A stretch of 64,000 nt of DNA from Larix kaempferi (lineage: Eukaryota > Streptophyta > Pinopsida > Pinales > Pinaceae). Positions 11,440 to 22,396 of the stretch are shown piece after piece (position 1 is the first letter of the stretch; each line of letters begins with the position of its first letter). The position numbers were made by a program, and so were the translations under genes. Location of the stretch: assembly GCA_027924585.1 (NCBI GenBank), contig BSBM01000436.1, forward strand, positions 9,625,001-9,689,000, given 5' to 3'. The notes below the pieces were generated by a model that saw nothing but the letters and a program-made list of their open reading frames with translations, was not told the DNA's origin and ran no database searches.

Positions 11440-11830
11440 ATCAAGATAGATCACGAGCTGTTCAAAGTAGCTAGAGAGGAACATATGAAATCTTCCCTGG
11501 ATTCACGAGGACCAAACATATCTTCAAAGACCGAAAAATCAGCTAGCGGATCCTCCTTGAAAGGAATTGTGAGACACATAGGCGGAAAGTTGATGATTAA
11601 GTCCCAAACTATTGTATCATCTTGATCAACATATTCATTATTACCCTTCTTCTGCTGACTGTGAAGGATTCATTCATATGTGAATTGAACCTCACCATCT
11701 TTCTCTTCACTATCTATGTAGTCATCAGAAACATCAACATCAAATGGTGCAGGAACAGGTTCAGAGTATTCCACTGGCTGAGGCTCTTTCTCAACAGAAT
11801 GCTTGATAGAAATGCCTGAAACTCTCTGCA
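11440..11830 (-). pseudogene. Possible host-gene exon remnant, acidic protein
   Basis: Read on the minus strand from 11830, one frame gives MQRVSGISIKHSVEKEPQPV, then an acidic stretch (DVDVSDDYIDSEEKDGEVQF), a TGA at about 11675, and continues in the same frame with DDTIVWDLIINFPPMCLTIP and PLADFSVFEDMFGPRESRED to a TGA near 11460. One stop over about 125 codons, acidic character and no retroelement motif suggest a decayed exon of an ordinary gene. CATGTTGTAAGTAAAATGCAG just upstream on the minus strand contains donor- and acceptor-like words, which is weak. Function unknown. Confidence 0.3.
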
Positions 11831-12269
11831 TTTTACTTACAACATGAAATTGTTAGCAGAGATATTGAAATATCAATCCAAAGTTTGCATGTATCATCGT
11901 AAACCAACAGATTATTCATAACAACACAAGATTTGACATCAATTGAGTATAACTAACTTACATGATTGCAAATCTTCGATGTGCAGATTGCAATTACTGT
12001 TTCTGCGAGTGAAATTTCAGTCAGTCATGTATCAATTGAAATTTTGGCGTTATATGAGGATAGATTTACATAATAACACACAAAATTAACAGTCAAATAT
12101 CAGGGTTTTAATCATTAAGTAATCATTGGAATCAAAGACATCATATCTGGTCAAGCATAATGTAGAGGAAAACCAAACCGACGCTTGAAAACGATGAGCT
12201 AAGCACCAAAAATAAAATAAAAATCAAATCATTTTTCCAGATGCAATCATGGCCGTCGGATCATTGTGT
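11831..12269. other. Unassigned AT-rich stretch
   Basis: No ORF with protein character and no repeat relationship to the rest of the window was seen. Confidence 0.4.
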
Positions 12270-12640
12270 ATCAACAGTCGGGATGCGGGATGCGGAATTC
12301 CAAGTGCGGGTACTTGTTATTTGTGAATGTGTACACCATTCCACAATCCGCAATCCACAAATTGTGGGTTGTGGGTTGCGGAATGTAAACACAACGCATG
12401 GTAAAAGTACTTCCCGCATCCCACAATTGCGGGCTGTAGGAAGTATAAACTATTCTTTATTAACAAAGGTCTTTCCTCATCCTGCATCCCGCAATTTGCG
12501 GGACGAAAACCTTACATGCAATTTTCTACAAAACTCTTCTCGCGTCCCGAAATTCCGCAATTTGCGGGTTGCGGGTTGTGGAAAGAAAAACTTCAAATGC
12601 AAACAAAAGCACCCGCAATCTGTAATTGCGGGTTGCGGGA
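12270..12640. repeat. Array of regularly spaced palindromes, about 65-bp period
   Basis: At least five GC-rich dyads share the core CCGCAATTTGCGG. Their centres lie near 12361, 12427, 12495, 12561 and 12624, with a weaker sixth near 12297. Spacings are 64-68 bp. The first is long: 12337-12385 pairs CATTCCACAATCCGCAATCC with its opposite arm. The third, TCCCGCAATTTGCGGGA at 12487-12503, is perfect around one central base. Between them are AT-rich spacers that resemble each other (AAAACTTCACATGCAAA-like). It is a tandem repeat whose unit contains a hairpin. Frames across it are by-products of the repeat. Confidence 0.75.
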
Positions 12641-12649
12641 TGATCGAAA

Positions 12650-13338
12650 TTTTAAACCAAAACTTATTTCTGCAACACACCAAAATGCATAATTTTGAGA
12701 AGAAAAGTAAGTAACTTAGTTAAACCAAATCAAAGGCAGAAAAATGAATGGCAAACAGGCTGAACAATCCCAAAATTGATTAAGTGTCTCTTTGATATGA
12801 AATTGGGGCTCCCATATTTTGGATAAAACATGGGATCTGTTGTACCGACAACAGCTTCAAAGTAGAGCATCTTGTTCTAACACTACTTTGTCATTGGTCT
12901 AGTAGGAGATATGGAGAGTGGAGCTAACACCTAACATGATTTTGGATGCTAGAAATACAATTGTCTTTCCATTTACTGGTGTTATGTAACATGGGTAGGG
13001 TTTGCAAACACTAAGAAAGACAATCATGCTAGTGGTGAGAGATTGAATGGCATAAGATTCTTGTTGAAGCCAATTAGGAATTCATACATATCCTTGATAT
13101 TATAGGGTTCCTTAGGAAACCCTAGGACTTATATGTTAGGGATCCCAAAGATATAACCCATGGAGAAGATAAGGGTAAGAGAGACATCTTAGATGATCTT
13201 GGAGGGATTGATCTTGTGTGATTATAGAGTCTGAATCCTAGGGTTTGAGGATTGAAAATACCAAGATTGACATGTAGAATTGGATGCTAGAAGTTAAGTT
13301 CTCTAGTGGTGTACTTGTGTGATGTTACATGGGTATGG
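12650..13338. other. Unassigned stretch before copia C
   Basis: No domain or LTR was recognised. A loosely repeated motif TTACATGGGTA..GGTTTTC occurs near 12985 and 13325. Confidence 0.4.
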
Positions 13339-13343
13339 TTTTC

Positions 13344-13998
13344 TATTAGGATCATTAATACTCCATCCTTGTCCTACCTAGCATTATTTATTTTTCCTAG
13401 TATTTGATGATGTCATTTCCCCCCTAGAGGTGTGCAAATGTCATCTAGGATCCAAATACCACCTAATGCACCCTACATGCATAATTTTAGGACCACTTAA
13501 GTCAGTTACCTATATTTTAGGAGCCTACTCAGTGTTCTAGTTCAGTCCACTTGAGTTAGATGCCTCTTGTGGGGGGTTTATGCTTCGATTGCCATTGATT
13601 TTGGTTGCATGTGCCCTTTTCTGAGTGATTTGCATGAAAAAATCCTAATGCGCCCTCCTTAGTCAGTTAACTGATTGTGTCTTCAGTTAACTGAGTTTAC
13701 GTTCAGTTGAGTTGAGTTTGGGTCTCTTAGAGCACTCCAGTGGTGAGAATTCCTATGCTAGACATACTGAGTCTCGAATTCTCCAAAGTGATTCGAATTC
13801 TCTCCATTCTAACATCATTGTTGAATATACTGATTATTGGATCATGTGAAATTATTATGTTCTTATCTGATTTCTCATGCATGATTAATTGCCTGCTCTT
13901 TTTTTACTACAATTTTTATTGTAACTCAATTTCTCTGCTCATTATTTCTCTATGAGGTATACTCATCTCCATGATCTGCCATGATTTATAATTCCACA
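13344..13998 (+). repeat. Element C 5' LTR
   Basis: It aligns with 23637-24271. The first dinucleotide is TA (TATTAGGATC) where the 3' LTR has TG, a simple G-to-A change. It ends AATTCCACA directly before the primer site. Confidence 0.9.
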
Positions 13999-14012
13999 TG
14001 GTATCAAAGCTC
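13999..14012 (+). other. Element C primer-binding site
   Basis: TGGTATCAAAGCTC directly follows the LTR and matches the initiator-Met tRNA site TGGTATCAGAGC with one change. Confidence 0.88.
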
Positions 14013-14253
14013 AATGAGTATAGATTGAGGATCTACTTTCAGTATTGCACCAGAAGCCTCTGGATTTCGACAACAAATCCTGGTGCCATTGCATTGAATT
14101 CATTGGAGAAATCCTTTGAGGTCTAGCCAAGTGTGAAGGATGCGAAAAATGTTCCTATTGTCCTAAAATAGTGCTTAGTAGTAGTCTATCTCCAAAATTG
14201 AGAGTTTTTTGCAAGTTATTGAAAGTTTTTTTAGTGCAGCAGTTGTAGCAGTA

Positions 14254-14656
14254 TGTTAGGAACCCATGTCAACCCTTCTATTTACTTTGTTAGTATATTG
14301 TTGTTGGACACATATGCTTTGTAAGTCGTCCCGTAGTATTTGTTGATCCATAGTTTGTATTATTGTTGTTGGACTCATATGCTTTGTAAGTCATCTCGTA
14401 GTAATTGTTGATCCATAGTTTGTATTGGCCCATGGTTTGTATTGACACATGGTATTGACCCATGGTATTGGTGCCTAGACTAAGTATATAAGTTTGTGTT
14501 GAGACCAATGAAGGTATGGTGAAGTTATTTGTATTGAGCTTGCTCAAAGGAGGTTTCCCCCTTGAAGTGGCCTGTGATCAATAAAAGCGATTCTGAGTTC
14601 TTTTATTTCTGCTATCTCATGTATTTTCATTAATTAATTGTTGGAGGTTCTTCACA
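14254..14656 (+). repeat. Element E 5' LTR with internal duplication
   Basis: It starts TGTTAGGAACCC and ends GTTCTTCACA. U3 holds a partial tandem duplication of about 75 bp: GGACACATATGCTTTGTAAG near 14305 recurs as GGACTCATATGCTTTGTAAG near 14372. A further run of CCATGGTATTG words follows. Confidence 0.92.
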
Positions 14657-14658
14657 TC

Positions 14659-14674
14659 TGGTATCAGAGCACTT
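14659..14674 (+). other. Element E primer-binding site
   Basis: TGGTATCAGAGCACTT starts two bases after the LTR and matches the initiator-Met tRNA 3' end exactly over 12 bases. Confidence 0.93.
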
Positions 14675-15039
14675 TCTTGGGCTCATTGGGTGGAATTTCT
14701 GCCATTTTTTTTTTTTCGCATATGTTGTAAGTTCAGATCTGGGCATAATCCCTATCTGCTTAACTATGGGAAGTACTTGGGAATAAGCCCTAAAACGCAT
14801 TGTGAGGAGTACCACAGGAATCCCAAAGTAGCTGGCCCATTGAGAGGACCCGCCAGCGAAAAGGGCAATGACCCCTACCTGATTGACTAGTTCCCACCCG
14901 TGAGGTAAACTAAGAGCTGTCGTTTGTGGCAAAGCGGTTATCAGTTTTACCTGAGCCGTGGAGTGAGGGGTACTGCCCCAATATGAAAGCTGTCAAATAG
15001 CATTGGTGGCCGAGTAAAACCCCTGAACTGTTAGGAAAC

Positions 15040-15417
15040 CGCACATACCTGGGGTCCATATCTATTTTCAGCTGAATCGTTTCCGATCACTTCCATGCCA
15101 TTTCAAATCCATTCCGAGCCGTTTCAGATCCATTCTGAAAGTCGTTCTAGATCCAGCCATTTTTTGATCCATTTGGCATCGTTTCAGATCCATCTGTTTC
15201 CGATCACTTCCGCGTCGTTGCAAATCCATCTATTTCCGATCCCTTCTGCGCCGTAGCAGATCCATTTTGAAAAAAAAGAAAAAAAGAAAAAAAAAGCACT
15301 CCTAGTTATGGTTGTCACCCGGGCATGAGAAAAAACCATGGAGGAAGCACTTGCAGCCATCCAAACCAAACTCTAGGATCTGGATGAAAACTTTCTCGGC
15401 CTCCATCTTGAGCATTC
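15040..15417 (+). other. Element E leader with short repeats and A-rich tract
   Basis: Words such as GTTTCAGATCCATTC and TTTCCGATCACTTCC recur several times between 15060 and 15265, followed by an A/G tract (15269-15295). A gag-like start (ATGGAGGAAGCACTTGCAGC) lies at about 15339 but meets a TAG near 15374. Confidence 0.55.
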
Positions 15418-15819
15418 ATCCATGAACAACAAACGACAGTTCGAGTCTTCATCAGATAATGGGTTCTCTTCTTCCAGCAATTTCCGTGGTCCGAAAATTG
15501 ATTTTCCTCACTTCAATGGTACTTATCCAACTGGATGGATCTATCGTGCAGAACATTATTTCAGTCTGCATAATACATTTGATGTCACAAAGTTCCACTT
15601 GCATCATTTCATTTGGAACAAGAATCTCTTCAATGGTATCGTTGGTACATCAAGGCTCATGAAGAGCCAAAATGGCCATATTTTTGCCAGCTCCTTTTGC
15701 AACGATTTGGTCCTAGTGATTTTGATGACTTCACAGGATCCCTCACTAAACTTCACAAAATTGGCACTGTGAGAGAGTATCAGACATAATTTGAGAAACT
15801 AGCCAATCACATAGAAGGA
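15418..15819 (+). pseudogene. gag: Element E gag, N-terminal part, frame-shifted
   Basis: Gypsy gag residues are readable across two frames: first GPKIDFPHFNGTYPTGWIYR and the AEHYFSLHN segment, then after a shift near 15590 KVPLASFHLEQESLQWYRWY and PSDFDDFTGSLTKLHKIGTV. A TAA at about 15787-15789 (REYQT*FEKLANH) separates it from the long frame that follows. The single-base shift and one stop are the only clear lesions. Confidence 0.8.
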
Positions 15820-17721
15820 TTGTCTGATGAATTCTACAGGAGTTGTTTTATCAGTGGTCTTAAGGATGAAATCCACTCAGAGGTTAAAATGTTCTATCCC
15901 AACACAATGATGGAAGCCTTGGGGTTAGCTAAGTTGGTAGAAGATAAGATTGCAGCCCAACAGCGCTCCAAACCCATTTCTGTCCCCTTCCGAAATACGA
16001 GTTCTCAACAACCTCCGATCTCTCCAGCTCCTCGACCAACTCCTATCAAGAATTTGTCTGAAACAAAGATGCAGGCACGCAGAGAAAAAGGGTTTTTTTA
16101 TAATTTTGATGAGAAATTCAGTCGGGGACATAGATGTGTTCAGCAAAAGCTCTATCTCTTGGATATGGATTCTTCGCCTGCCTCTACAATTGGTGAAGAA
16201 GCTCTAGATACAATGGATGATCAGGTCGACATTCAGGAGCCTCCTATTGACCCCCCATCTCAGGAAGACCAACCAGAGATATCTCTCCATGCTTTATCCG
16301 GCGTCACCACCCCCCAAACAATGCGGGTCAGGGGTTACTTCAAGAATCTTCCTATTACAATACTCATTGATTATGGTAGCACACATAACTTCATTGACCC
16401 CCGGATCGCCAAACAGGATGATTGTTTTTTCGATCCTTGCTCCAACTTTGAAGTCATGGTTGCCAATGGGGGAACCTTACCTTGCAAGGGAAAGTGTCAC
16501 AATGTGCGTATCTCTCTGGAATATTATAACCTGCGCTCTAACATGTTTTCCTTGTCCTTAGGCGGATGTGATGTGGTTTTGGGCATTCAATGGTTACAGA
16601 CACTTGGCCCCATCTTATGGGATTTTGCTGAACTTTGGATGCAGTTTTCAGTCAATGGCACACAACACAAATTTATGGGATTACAACCAGGGTCTCTCCG
16701 ACGCATTAGTTCACATTACCTAAAAAATATCCTTAAGAATAATTCACATGGTGTCATCGCTCAGCTCCATTCCATTCAAATACACCCATCAACAGTCTCC
16801 ACTACTTCCTTGGATAGATATGCAAGGGTATTTACTGCACCAGTGGGCTTGCTTCCTTCAAGAGACCTTTGTTGTAAGCATTTATCCACATCTACATATC
16901 AACAGGAAATGATGGATATTTTGCATGCAGTACCGAAGTGGCAGCCATCCCTATTAGGGAATTATTTCTGCATCAACACTGATCTCCAGAGTCTGGAAAA
17001 TTTCCTGGAACAACGGGTCTCCTCCCCAGCACACCCGAAATGGGTTATCCAACTCATGGGTTATGACTATGCGATCACCTACAAGAAGGGTAAGGACAAT
17101 ATGGTGGCAAATGCTCCTTCTCGCACATTTGATGACCGAGTTTCTCTTACAGCTATTTCTCTACTTGTTCCAAATTGGTTGCAATCTGTTCAACCCGGCT
17201 ATCTCTTCTATGAACTCCATGCTTCTTCATCGGCCGGGAACTCTAGGTTCCTCAAAACGTATGTCCGGGAACAATGTAACTTATTTTGGCAGGGACTGAA
17301 AATGACAATTCAAAAGATGGTGGTTGACTGTGATACTTTCCAGGTCAACAAGGGTGAAACGACACTCCTTTCGGGTTTGCTCGAACCCTTGCCCATCCCT
17401 ACACAGATTTGGACAACTATTTCTATGGATTTCTTAGTAGCGCTCGAGTGGTACAATACCACATCGAAAAGGACGCCATATGAAACAGTCTATGGACAGG
17501 AACCACCAGTTCTTCTTCCATACACCCTCAGCAGCTCCCCAGTTCAGGCAATTGAGTTAGTTCTTCGAAACTGCGCTCAGATTCTTCTCATTCTGCAGGA
17601 CAATCTTCACATGGCAAGAATTCAACTGCAACAACAAGCCTATCAACATTGTTCAGAGCGCAATTTTCATGTAGCTATTATGGTTATTCTTCATCTACAT
17701 CCTTCCAAGCAATCCTATTGA
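15820..17721 (+). pseudogene. Element E fused gag-protease-RNase H-integrase ORF lacking RT and integrase core
   Basis: One uninterrupted 633-codon frame. Residues 1-110 are gag C-terminus with a ruined knuckle (GFFYNFDEKFSRGHRC). Residues 160-300 are aspartic protease; the active-site triad reads DYG at 184-186 instead of DSG, but STHNFIDP follows as in the family. The RT is absent: from about residue 355 the chain is RNase H (TYQQEMMDILHAVPKWQPSL, TDLQSL at 387-392, YKKGKDNMVANAPSR). Residues 475-535 are the integrase zinc region and linker (CDTFQVNKGET, PIPTQIWTTISMDF). The catalytic core is gone: residue 538 jumps to the C-terminal EWYNTTSKRTPYETVYGQEP. The predicted chain has no polymerase or integrase activity. 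Both internal deletions keep frame. Confidence 0.85.
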
Positions 17722-17835
17722 AACTCAAAAAGCATCAGTGGCCTGGAATGCAACCCGAGGATGCTACAGGGGAACCACTCCTTCATATTTTGCATCAATT
17801 TCCACATCTAAAGCTTTGAGGACAAATCCTTTTCT

Positions 17836-17848
17836 AAGGGAGAGGGAA
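17836..17848 (+). other. Element E polypurine tract
   Basis: AAGGGAGAGGGAA lies immediately before the 3' LTR, the expected second-strand priming site. Confidence 0.88.
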
Positions 17849-18238
17849 TGTTAGGAACCCATGTCAACCTGTCTATTTCCTTTGTTAGTATATTGTTGTT
17901 GGATGCATATGCTTTGTAATCCGTCCCGTAGTATTTTTTGATCCATAGTTTGTATTATTATTGGTGGACGCATATGCTTTGTAAGTCGTCCGATAGTAAT
18001 TGTTGATCCATATTTTGTATTGGCCCATGGTTTGTATTGACACATGGTATTGGTGCCTAGACTTAGTATATAAGTTTGTGTTGAGACCAATGAAGGTACG
18101 GTGAAGTTATTTGTATTGAGCTTGCTCAAAGGAGGTTTCCCCCTCGAAGTGGCCTGTGATCAATAAAAGTGATTCTGAGTTTTGTTATTTCTGCTATCTC
18201 ATGTATTTTCATTAATTAATTGTTGCAGGTTCTTCACA
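17849..18238 (+). repeat. Element E 3' LTR
   Basis: It aligns with 14254-14656 with about 5 percent visible differences and shares the internal duplication. It ends TTCTTCACA followed by the target duplication AAGTA. Confidence 0.92.
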
Positions 18239-18280
18239 AAGTAGTAGGATTAACACGTTGTATTTGCTCCAATAGTTCTA

Positions 18281-19246
18281 ATGGATAATTCGAATGCTCC
18301 TCTCTCTCCCAGGATCCTGACACCTTTCAATTAACTTCATTGGAGGGATGATATGTAGATGGTCTTGCGCAACAAGTCATTGTACAAGGTAACAATGGGA
18401 AAGGAGGTCGAACCTCATGTAGCTGTTAAGAAGACCAAGTATCTGAATAGTTTGTATGAAGCATTTGGTTTCATGTGTATTCATATTTCCATAGATCTAC
18501 TCTCCCACCTCGATGGATTTAAGACTCCAAAATAGGTTTGGTTGAAGTTGGAGACCCTATTTGGAAAACGAGATGAGATAAGGGGACATATTCTGGAGAA
18601 TGAATTGATTTCTCTTCAACCCAACATTTTCGAGACCATCCAACAATTCTTTTCCAAATTCAAATCTTTGGTCATGCAATGCAAGCAATGTGGCATTGAG
18701 AAGAAGGATGAGCAGTTGGTGCTATCCATTCTGAGAAAGCTAGGTCATGAGTTATCCATATTTGTTTCTACCTTCCATTTAGGGAGATTGTCAATCCCTG
18801 GTTGGAAAATTCCATCTCTAGATGTTTTCACTGAATCTATCATCCAAGAACAAGACAAATTTATCCATATGGGAACCTTGAAGGCCTCCAAAAATTAAGC
18901 TCTTGTGGCTGGAGAATAAAAAATTGTGAATGAAAAAGGGAAGAAAAATGGAAAAGAGAAGAGGTCATCTGAGCCCAAGAAGAATTCCAAGTCTAGTCCA
19001 TTGGAAGGAGCCTCTAGCTCCAAGAAGGACAAAAAGGAGAAATTGTAGAAATCCAAGCGTACATACTGCAAGAAGGGTAATCATCCTAAGAGTTATTGTA
19101 TGAAGAAGACCATAGATCAAATCAAAAAACTCCTTGAACAGCATAACATTTCCCTCCTTGAAGGCGCAGGGAACACTGATCTAGGTGGCAAGTCAGAATA
19201 TCATGAGAGATTCCATGCATTGAAGGTTAGATTCTCACAATCCTAA
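18281..19246 (+). pseudogene. gag: Element C gag
   Basis: The start MDNSNAPLSPRILTPFN is followed by stops at the positions corresponding to FFDWKAEM of element D. The 18542-18898 frame keeps LETLFGKRDEIRGHILENEL and FFSKFKSLVMQCKQCGIEKK, collinear with D residues 103-160. A zinc knuckle near 19055-19100 reads RTYCKKGNHPKSYC, with the first Cys replaced by Arg. Homology to D is clear throughout, so the two elements are one copia lineage. Confidence 0.88.
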
Positions 19247-20560
19247 GATTTTCTTATTGATTCTGGAGCCTCCAACCACATGGTTTCCTCCAAATAGCCA
19301 TTTTATTCATTATATCTCACCGGTGGAGCCAACATACACATGGGAGATGACTCTCAAATATTTACTGAAGGAAAGAGTACTATACAACTTGAGCATGGAA
19401 AGTTCAACAATGTGTTGTATGTGCGTTATCTAGCAGCTAATCTATTGTATTTTTATCAAATGACACACACGGGTTCACCAAAGAAAGTAGTATTTGGACC
19501 TAACATAGTTTGGGTTGCAGATATCTTATTTAGGAAGCTGATAACTAGAGTTCCAAACCATGCCTCCAAAGCATATGAGTTCTCCTGCTTCTTTCCATAC
19601 TCACATCAAAGTGCTCTCTTAACTCATGCAAATGAGACAAGCAGACTCTGGCATGAAATATTCGTACACCTAAACTTCAAATATCTACAATAGTTGCACA
19701 ACAAAGAGATGGTTGAAGGTTTTATGAGCATAAATTCTCTCAAGGAATCTACAAAGGTTGCTTGGTAAGGAAGCACCGAGAGAAAAAGTATGATGTTGGG
19801 AAGGAAAAGAGAGCTTTCTCCATCCTAGATCTCATTCATAGTGATGTTTCAAGACCGATTCCCACTACTCTAATGAATGGATATAGATACCTTCTGACAT
19901 TCATTGATGATTTCTCTAGATTCTGTTGGATCTACTTTCTCAAACAGAAATATGAGGTGTTCGAACGCTTCAAAGTTTTCAAATCCTTAGTTGAGAACAC
20001 TGTTGGAAGGAAGATCAAGGAACTCAGATCATATAATGGAGGGGAGTACATTAAGAAGGATTTTCAGTAGCTATGTGCTTCCGAAGGTATTCAAATGAAA
20101 CATCTTGTCCCATACACACCACAACAAAATGGTGTAGTAGAGAGGAAGAATAGGTCATTGAAAGAGATGGCTACCTAATTTCTTGAAGCAAGAGATCTCC
20201 CATCAAATCTATGGGCAGAAGCAGTGAACTATGCCACATACATTTAGAATAGGTTACCTTGCAAATCTGTTGATGGGGTCACTTCATTCGAAGCATTGAA
20301 GGGACACAAACCTGATGTCTCTCATATGAGGGTTTTTGGATCCAAGGCATGGGCCAGAATCCCCTTCGAAAAGAGGAAATCTCTTCAACCTCAAAGTAGT
20401 GAATGTATCCTTCTTGGATATGCATAAGATGCAAATGATTGCAAGTTGATGGAGATTGCAACCAATAGATGCTTCATTGAAAGATGTGTTTAATTTAATG
20501 AGGATCCATTCCATGATCTGCAACCAGTTGAAGAAGAAGGTATAATTGATCTACCTATTC
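19247..20560 (+). pseudogene. Element C protease and integrase
   Basis: The protease triad is kept in IDSGASNHMVSS (about 19257). The pre-integrase segment follows in 19340-19693: FNNVLYVRYLAANLL, then LWHEIFVHLNFKYLQ, where His-Glu-x-Phe replaces the HERFGH zinc motif. The core has LDLIHSDVSRPIPTTL (first Asp), RSYNGGEYIKK (second position Asn where D has RTDNGKE, so the catalytic Asp is lost), and TPQQNGVVERKNRSLKEM (Glu kept). TAG stops occur at about 19691, 20068, 20176 and 20245. Confidence 0.85.
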
Positions 20561-21304
20561 CATTTTCTCCTACTGATGTTTCTAAAGGTGATCCAAATTC
20601 AGATTTCGAAGAAGAAGATCAATATGATTCAAATCTAGATATTGAGCATGAAGATATATGAGATCCAGATTCAGATCCAACACCCACTCCCAATCCAAAT
20701 CCGAAATGGGCTCAAAATATTATTAAGGAAGCTAGGGATATTACTGGAGATTCATCTGACTACAGAAGAACAAGATCTCAATACCAATATGCAAACATTG
20801 CACTTTGCCATATAGATCCACTTCTCCCTGAGAAGTGCTTCATGATGGCGAGGTCTAATCCATAGTCTTCCAAAGATGATTTCCATGATCCAAGATGGAA
20901 ATAAACCATGGATTAAGAACATGAATCATTGCAGAACAATGAGACATATGACCTTGTCCCTCTTCCCCTGAGGAGGAAACTAGTTTAGTGCAAATGGATC
21001 TACAAAACAAATCTTGCATAAGATGGATCTACAACCAAGTAAAATGCTCAGTTGGTTGAAAAGGGGTACCCACATGTTCAAGGTTTGTACTACAATGAGA
21101 CATTCATTCCTGTAGAAAGAATGGATTCAGTAAGAGTTGTTTTGGCCATTACAGCTTCGTATGCATGGGAGGTACATCACATGGATGTAAAGAGTGCCTT
21201 CTTGCATGGTGACTTGGAAGAAGAGATCTACATGAAACAACCTAAGGGGTACACTGATGATCCTTCCTTGGTATGAAAACTGAGGAGATCAATGTATGGG
21301 CTCA
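20561..21304 (+). pseudogene. Element C reverse transcriptase, 5' part
   Basis: An acidic hinge (DSNLDIEHEDI) leads to PKWAQNIIKEARDITGDSSD, matching D around residue 805. Frame 21052-21276 keeps YNETFIPVERMDSVRVVLAI and WEVHHMDVKSAFLHGDLEEE, covering the first catalytic Asp. The frame meets a TGA after DDPSLV, then LRRSMYGL, and is cut at 21304 by solo LTR H. Confidence 0.85.
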
Positions 21305-22391
21305 TGCTGGGCGCAACCCAAGTAAAGGAAGTTTTGAACTCAAAGTACAGTTAGGCGAGGCCTGACATTGAATAGTTTTGGAGACAAGCAACTCTGAAAA
21401 TCCCAGGAAGATGGTATGGAGTGAAGCGCAGTCAACAGGAATGGACCTATTCCCTTAGTAAAGACAAAGTACTAAGAACATCCAGAGATGGTTGAACCAG
21501 TTAAAGGCTAAGCGGAGACCTGACAACCATAGAAGGGACAAGTGGCTTCAAAGTCAGAAGAAGTGGCACCAAAGGGACAACAAAGTTAAAGCATAGCGTG
21601 GTCTACAAGAGAACCACGAGGTTTTGGGTTTAAGGGTAATATGGGGGTTGTCCCATAGTTTTTTTAATATGTGACCTTCGGGCACATCTATATATAAGGG
21701 TAATTTTGTATAAGGAAGGGTTGGTATTTTGTTCCGACAACCAAATGATGTTGTTGTTTGGATTGTAGATATAGACTAAGAGAGAACATAATCTACAACT
21801 GAATGTGTAGAGATCTGATTGTAGATACGATTCTGCAGCTGAGTGCACAGACTGGAACTGTTACCCTTCTAAGTGATATAAGAACAATTCCTATGGACGT
21901 AGATCCCGTCTGGGGGGTGAACCACATAAATCTATGCATTATGTATGAGTTTACGACATGTTTTGAGTTCATTTTGTTATATGTTTATGTATTTTCTTTC
22001 ATGTGTATGTGAATGGAAATCATATGTTAAGTAAACGGTACACATGTGTATGAATGTTGCGAAGTAACACTAAGTACGATGAATGTGTAGTTATAAGAGT
22101 AAAGATAGCAGCAATTCAATGTAGTCTGTAGACTGTTGGTAGCTGTGAAGTGCAAATTCATAAGTTGATATTGTCATGTTAAGTATATGATAAGGAAGGG
22201 ACATGTTGCGAGGTCGTTAACCACATCTGCACATCACCACGGTTGCAAAAACCTGATTCTGTAACCCCCCATCTTCGCTTTAGGTGAGACTTCAGCCTGT
22301 TTACAGGTTAATGCTGAAAGGTCCAATTAAAGGGGTTTTTTTGTCTCTACAATAAATTCGCCAAACCCAGGTCATCCCAGGAGGACCAACA
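21305..22391 (+). repeat. Solo LTR H inserted in element C reverse transcriptase
   Basis: A 1087-bp block interrupts the copia RT between SMYGL and QAPRAWYAK-type code (KPQGHGMQR frame at 22397). It begins TGCTGGGCGC and ends GACCAACA, a TG...CA LTR with inverted TGYTGG/CCAACA ends. The flanks GCTCA (21300-21304) and ACTCC (22392-22396) match at 3 of 5 positions, consistent with an eroded target duplication. No internal region remains, so it is a solo LTR formed by LTR-LTR recombination. A reverse-oriented relative lies at 7262-8319. Confidence 0.85.
21689..21697 (+). promoter_or_regulatory. TATA box of solo LTR H
   Basis: TATATATAA within CATCTATATATAAGGG, conserved with the minus-strand copy at 7843-7849. 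Confidence 0.55.
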
Positions 22392-22396
22392 ACTCC

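Larger units (their letters stand above)
14254..18238 (+). mobile_element. Element E: internally deleted Ty3/gypsy retrotransposon nested in C
   Basis: LTRs of 403 bp (14254-14656) and 390 bp (17849-18238), both TGTTAGG...TTCTTCACA, enclose a 3.2-kb internal region with a primer site, a purine tract, and gag/protease/RNase H/integrase fragments. The flanks are CAGTA (14249-14253) and AAGTA (18239-18243), a target duplication with one later change. RT and the integrase core are missing, so it cannot move on its own. It splits the leader of element C. Confidence 0.93.

Noticed and set aside
12337-12633. CRISPR-like look of regularly spaced palindromes
   Set aside because: The sequence is plant nuclear, the repeats diverge, and the spacers are related to each other rather than unique.
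12241-12714. 157-codon ORF across the palindrome array
   Set aside because: It is a by-product of the repeat: its residues follow the 65-bp unit and show no domain.
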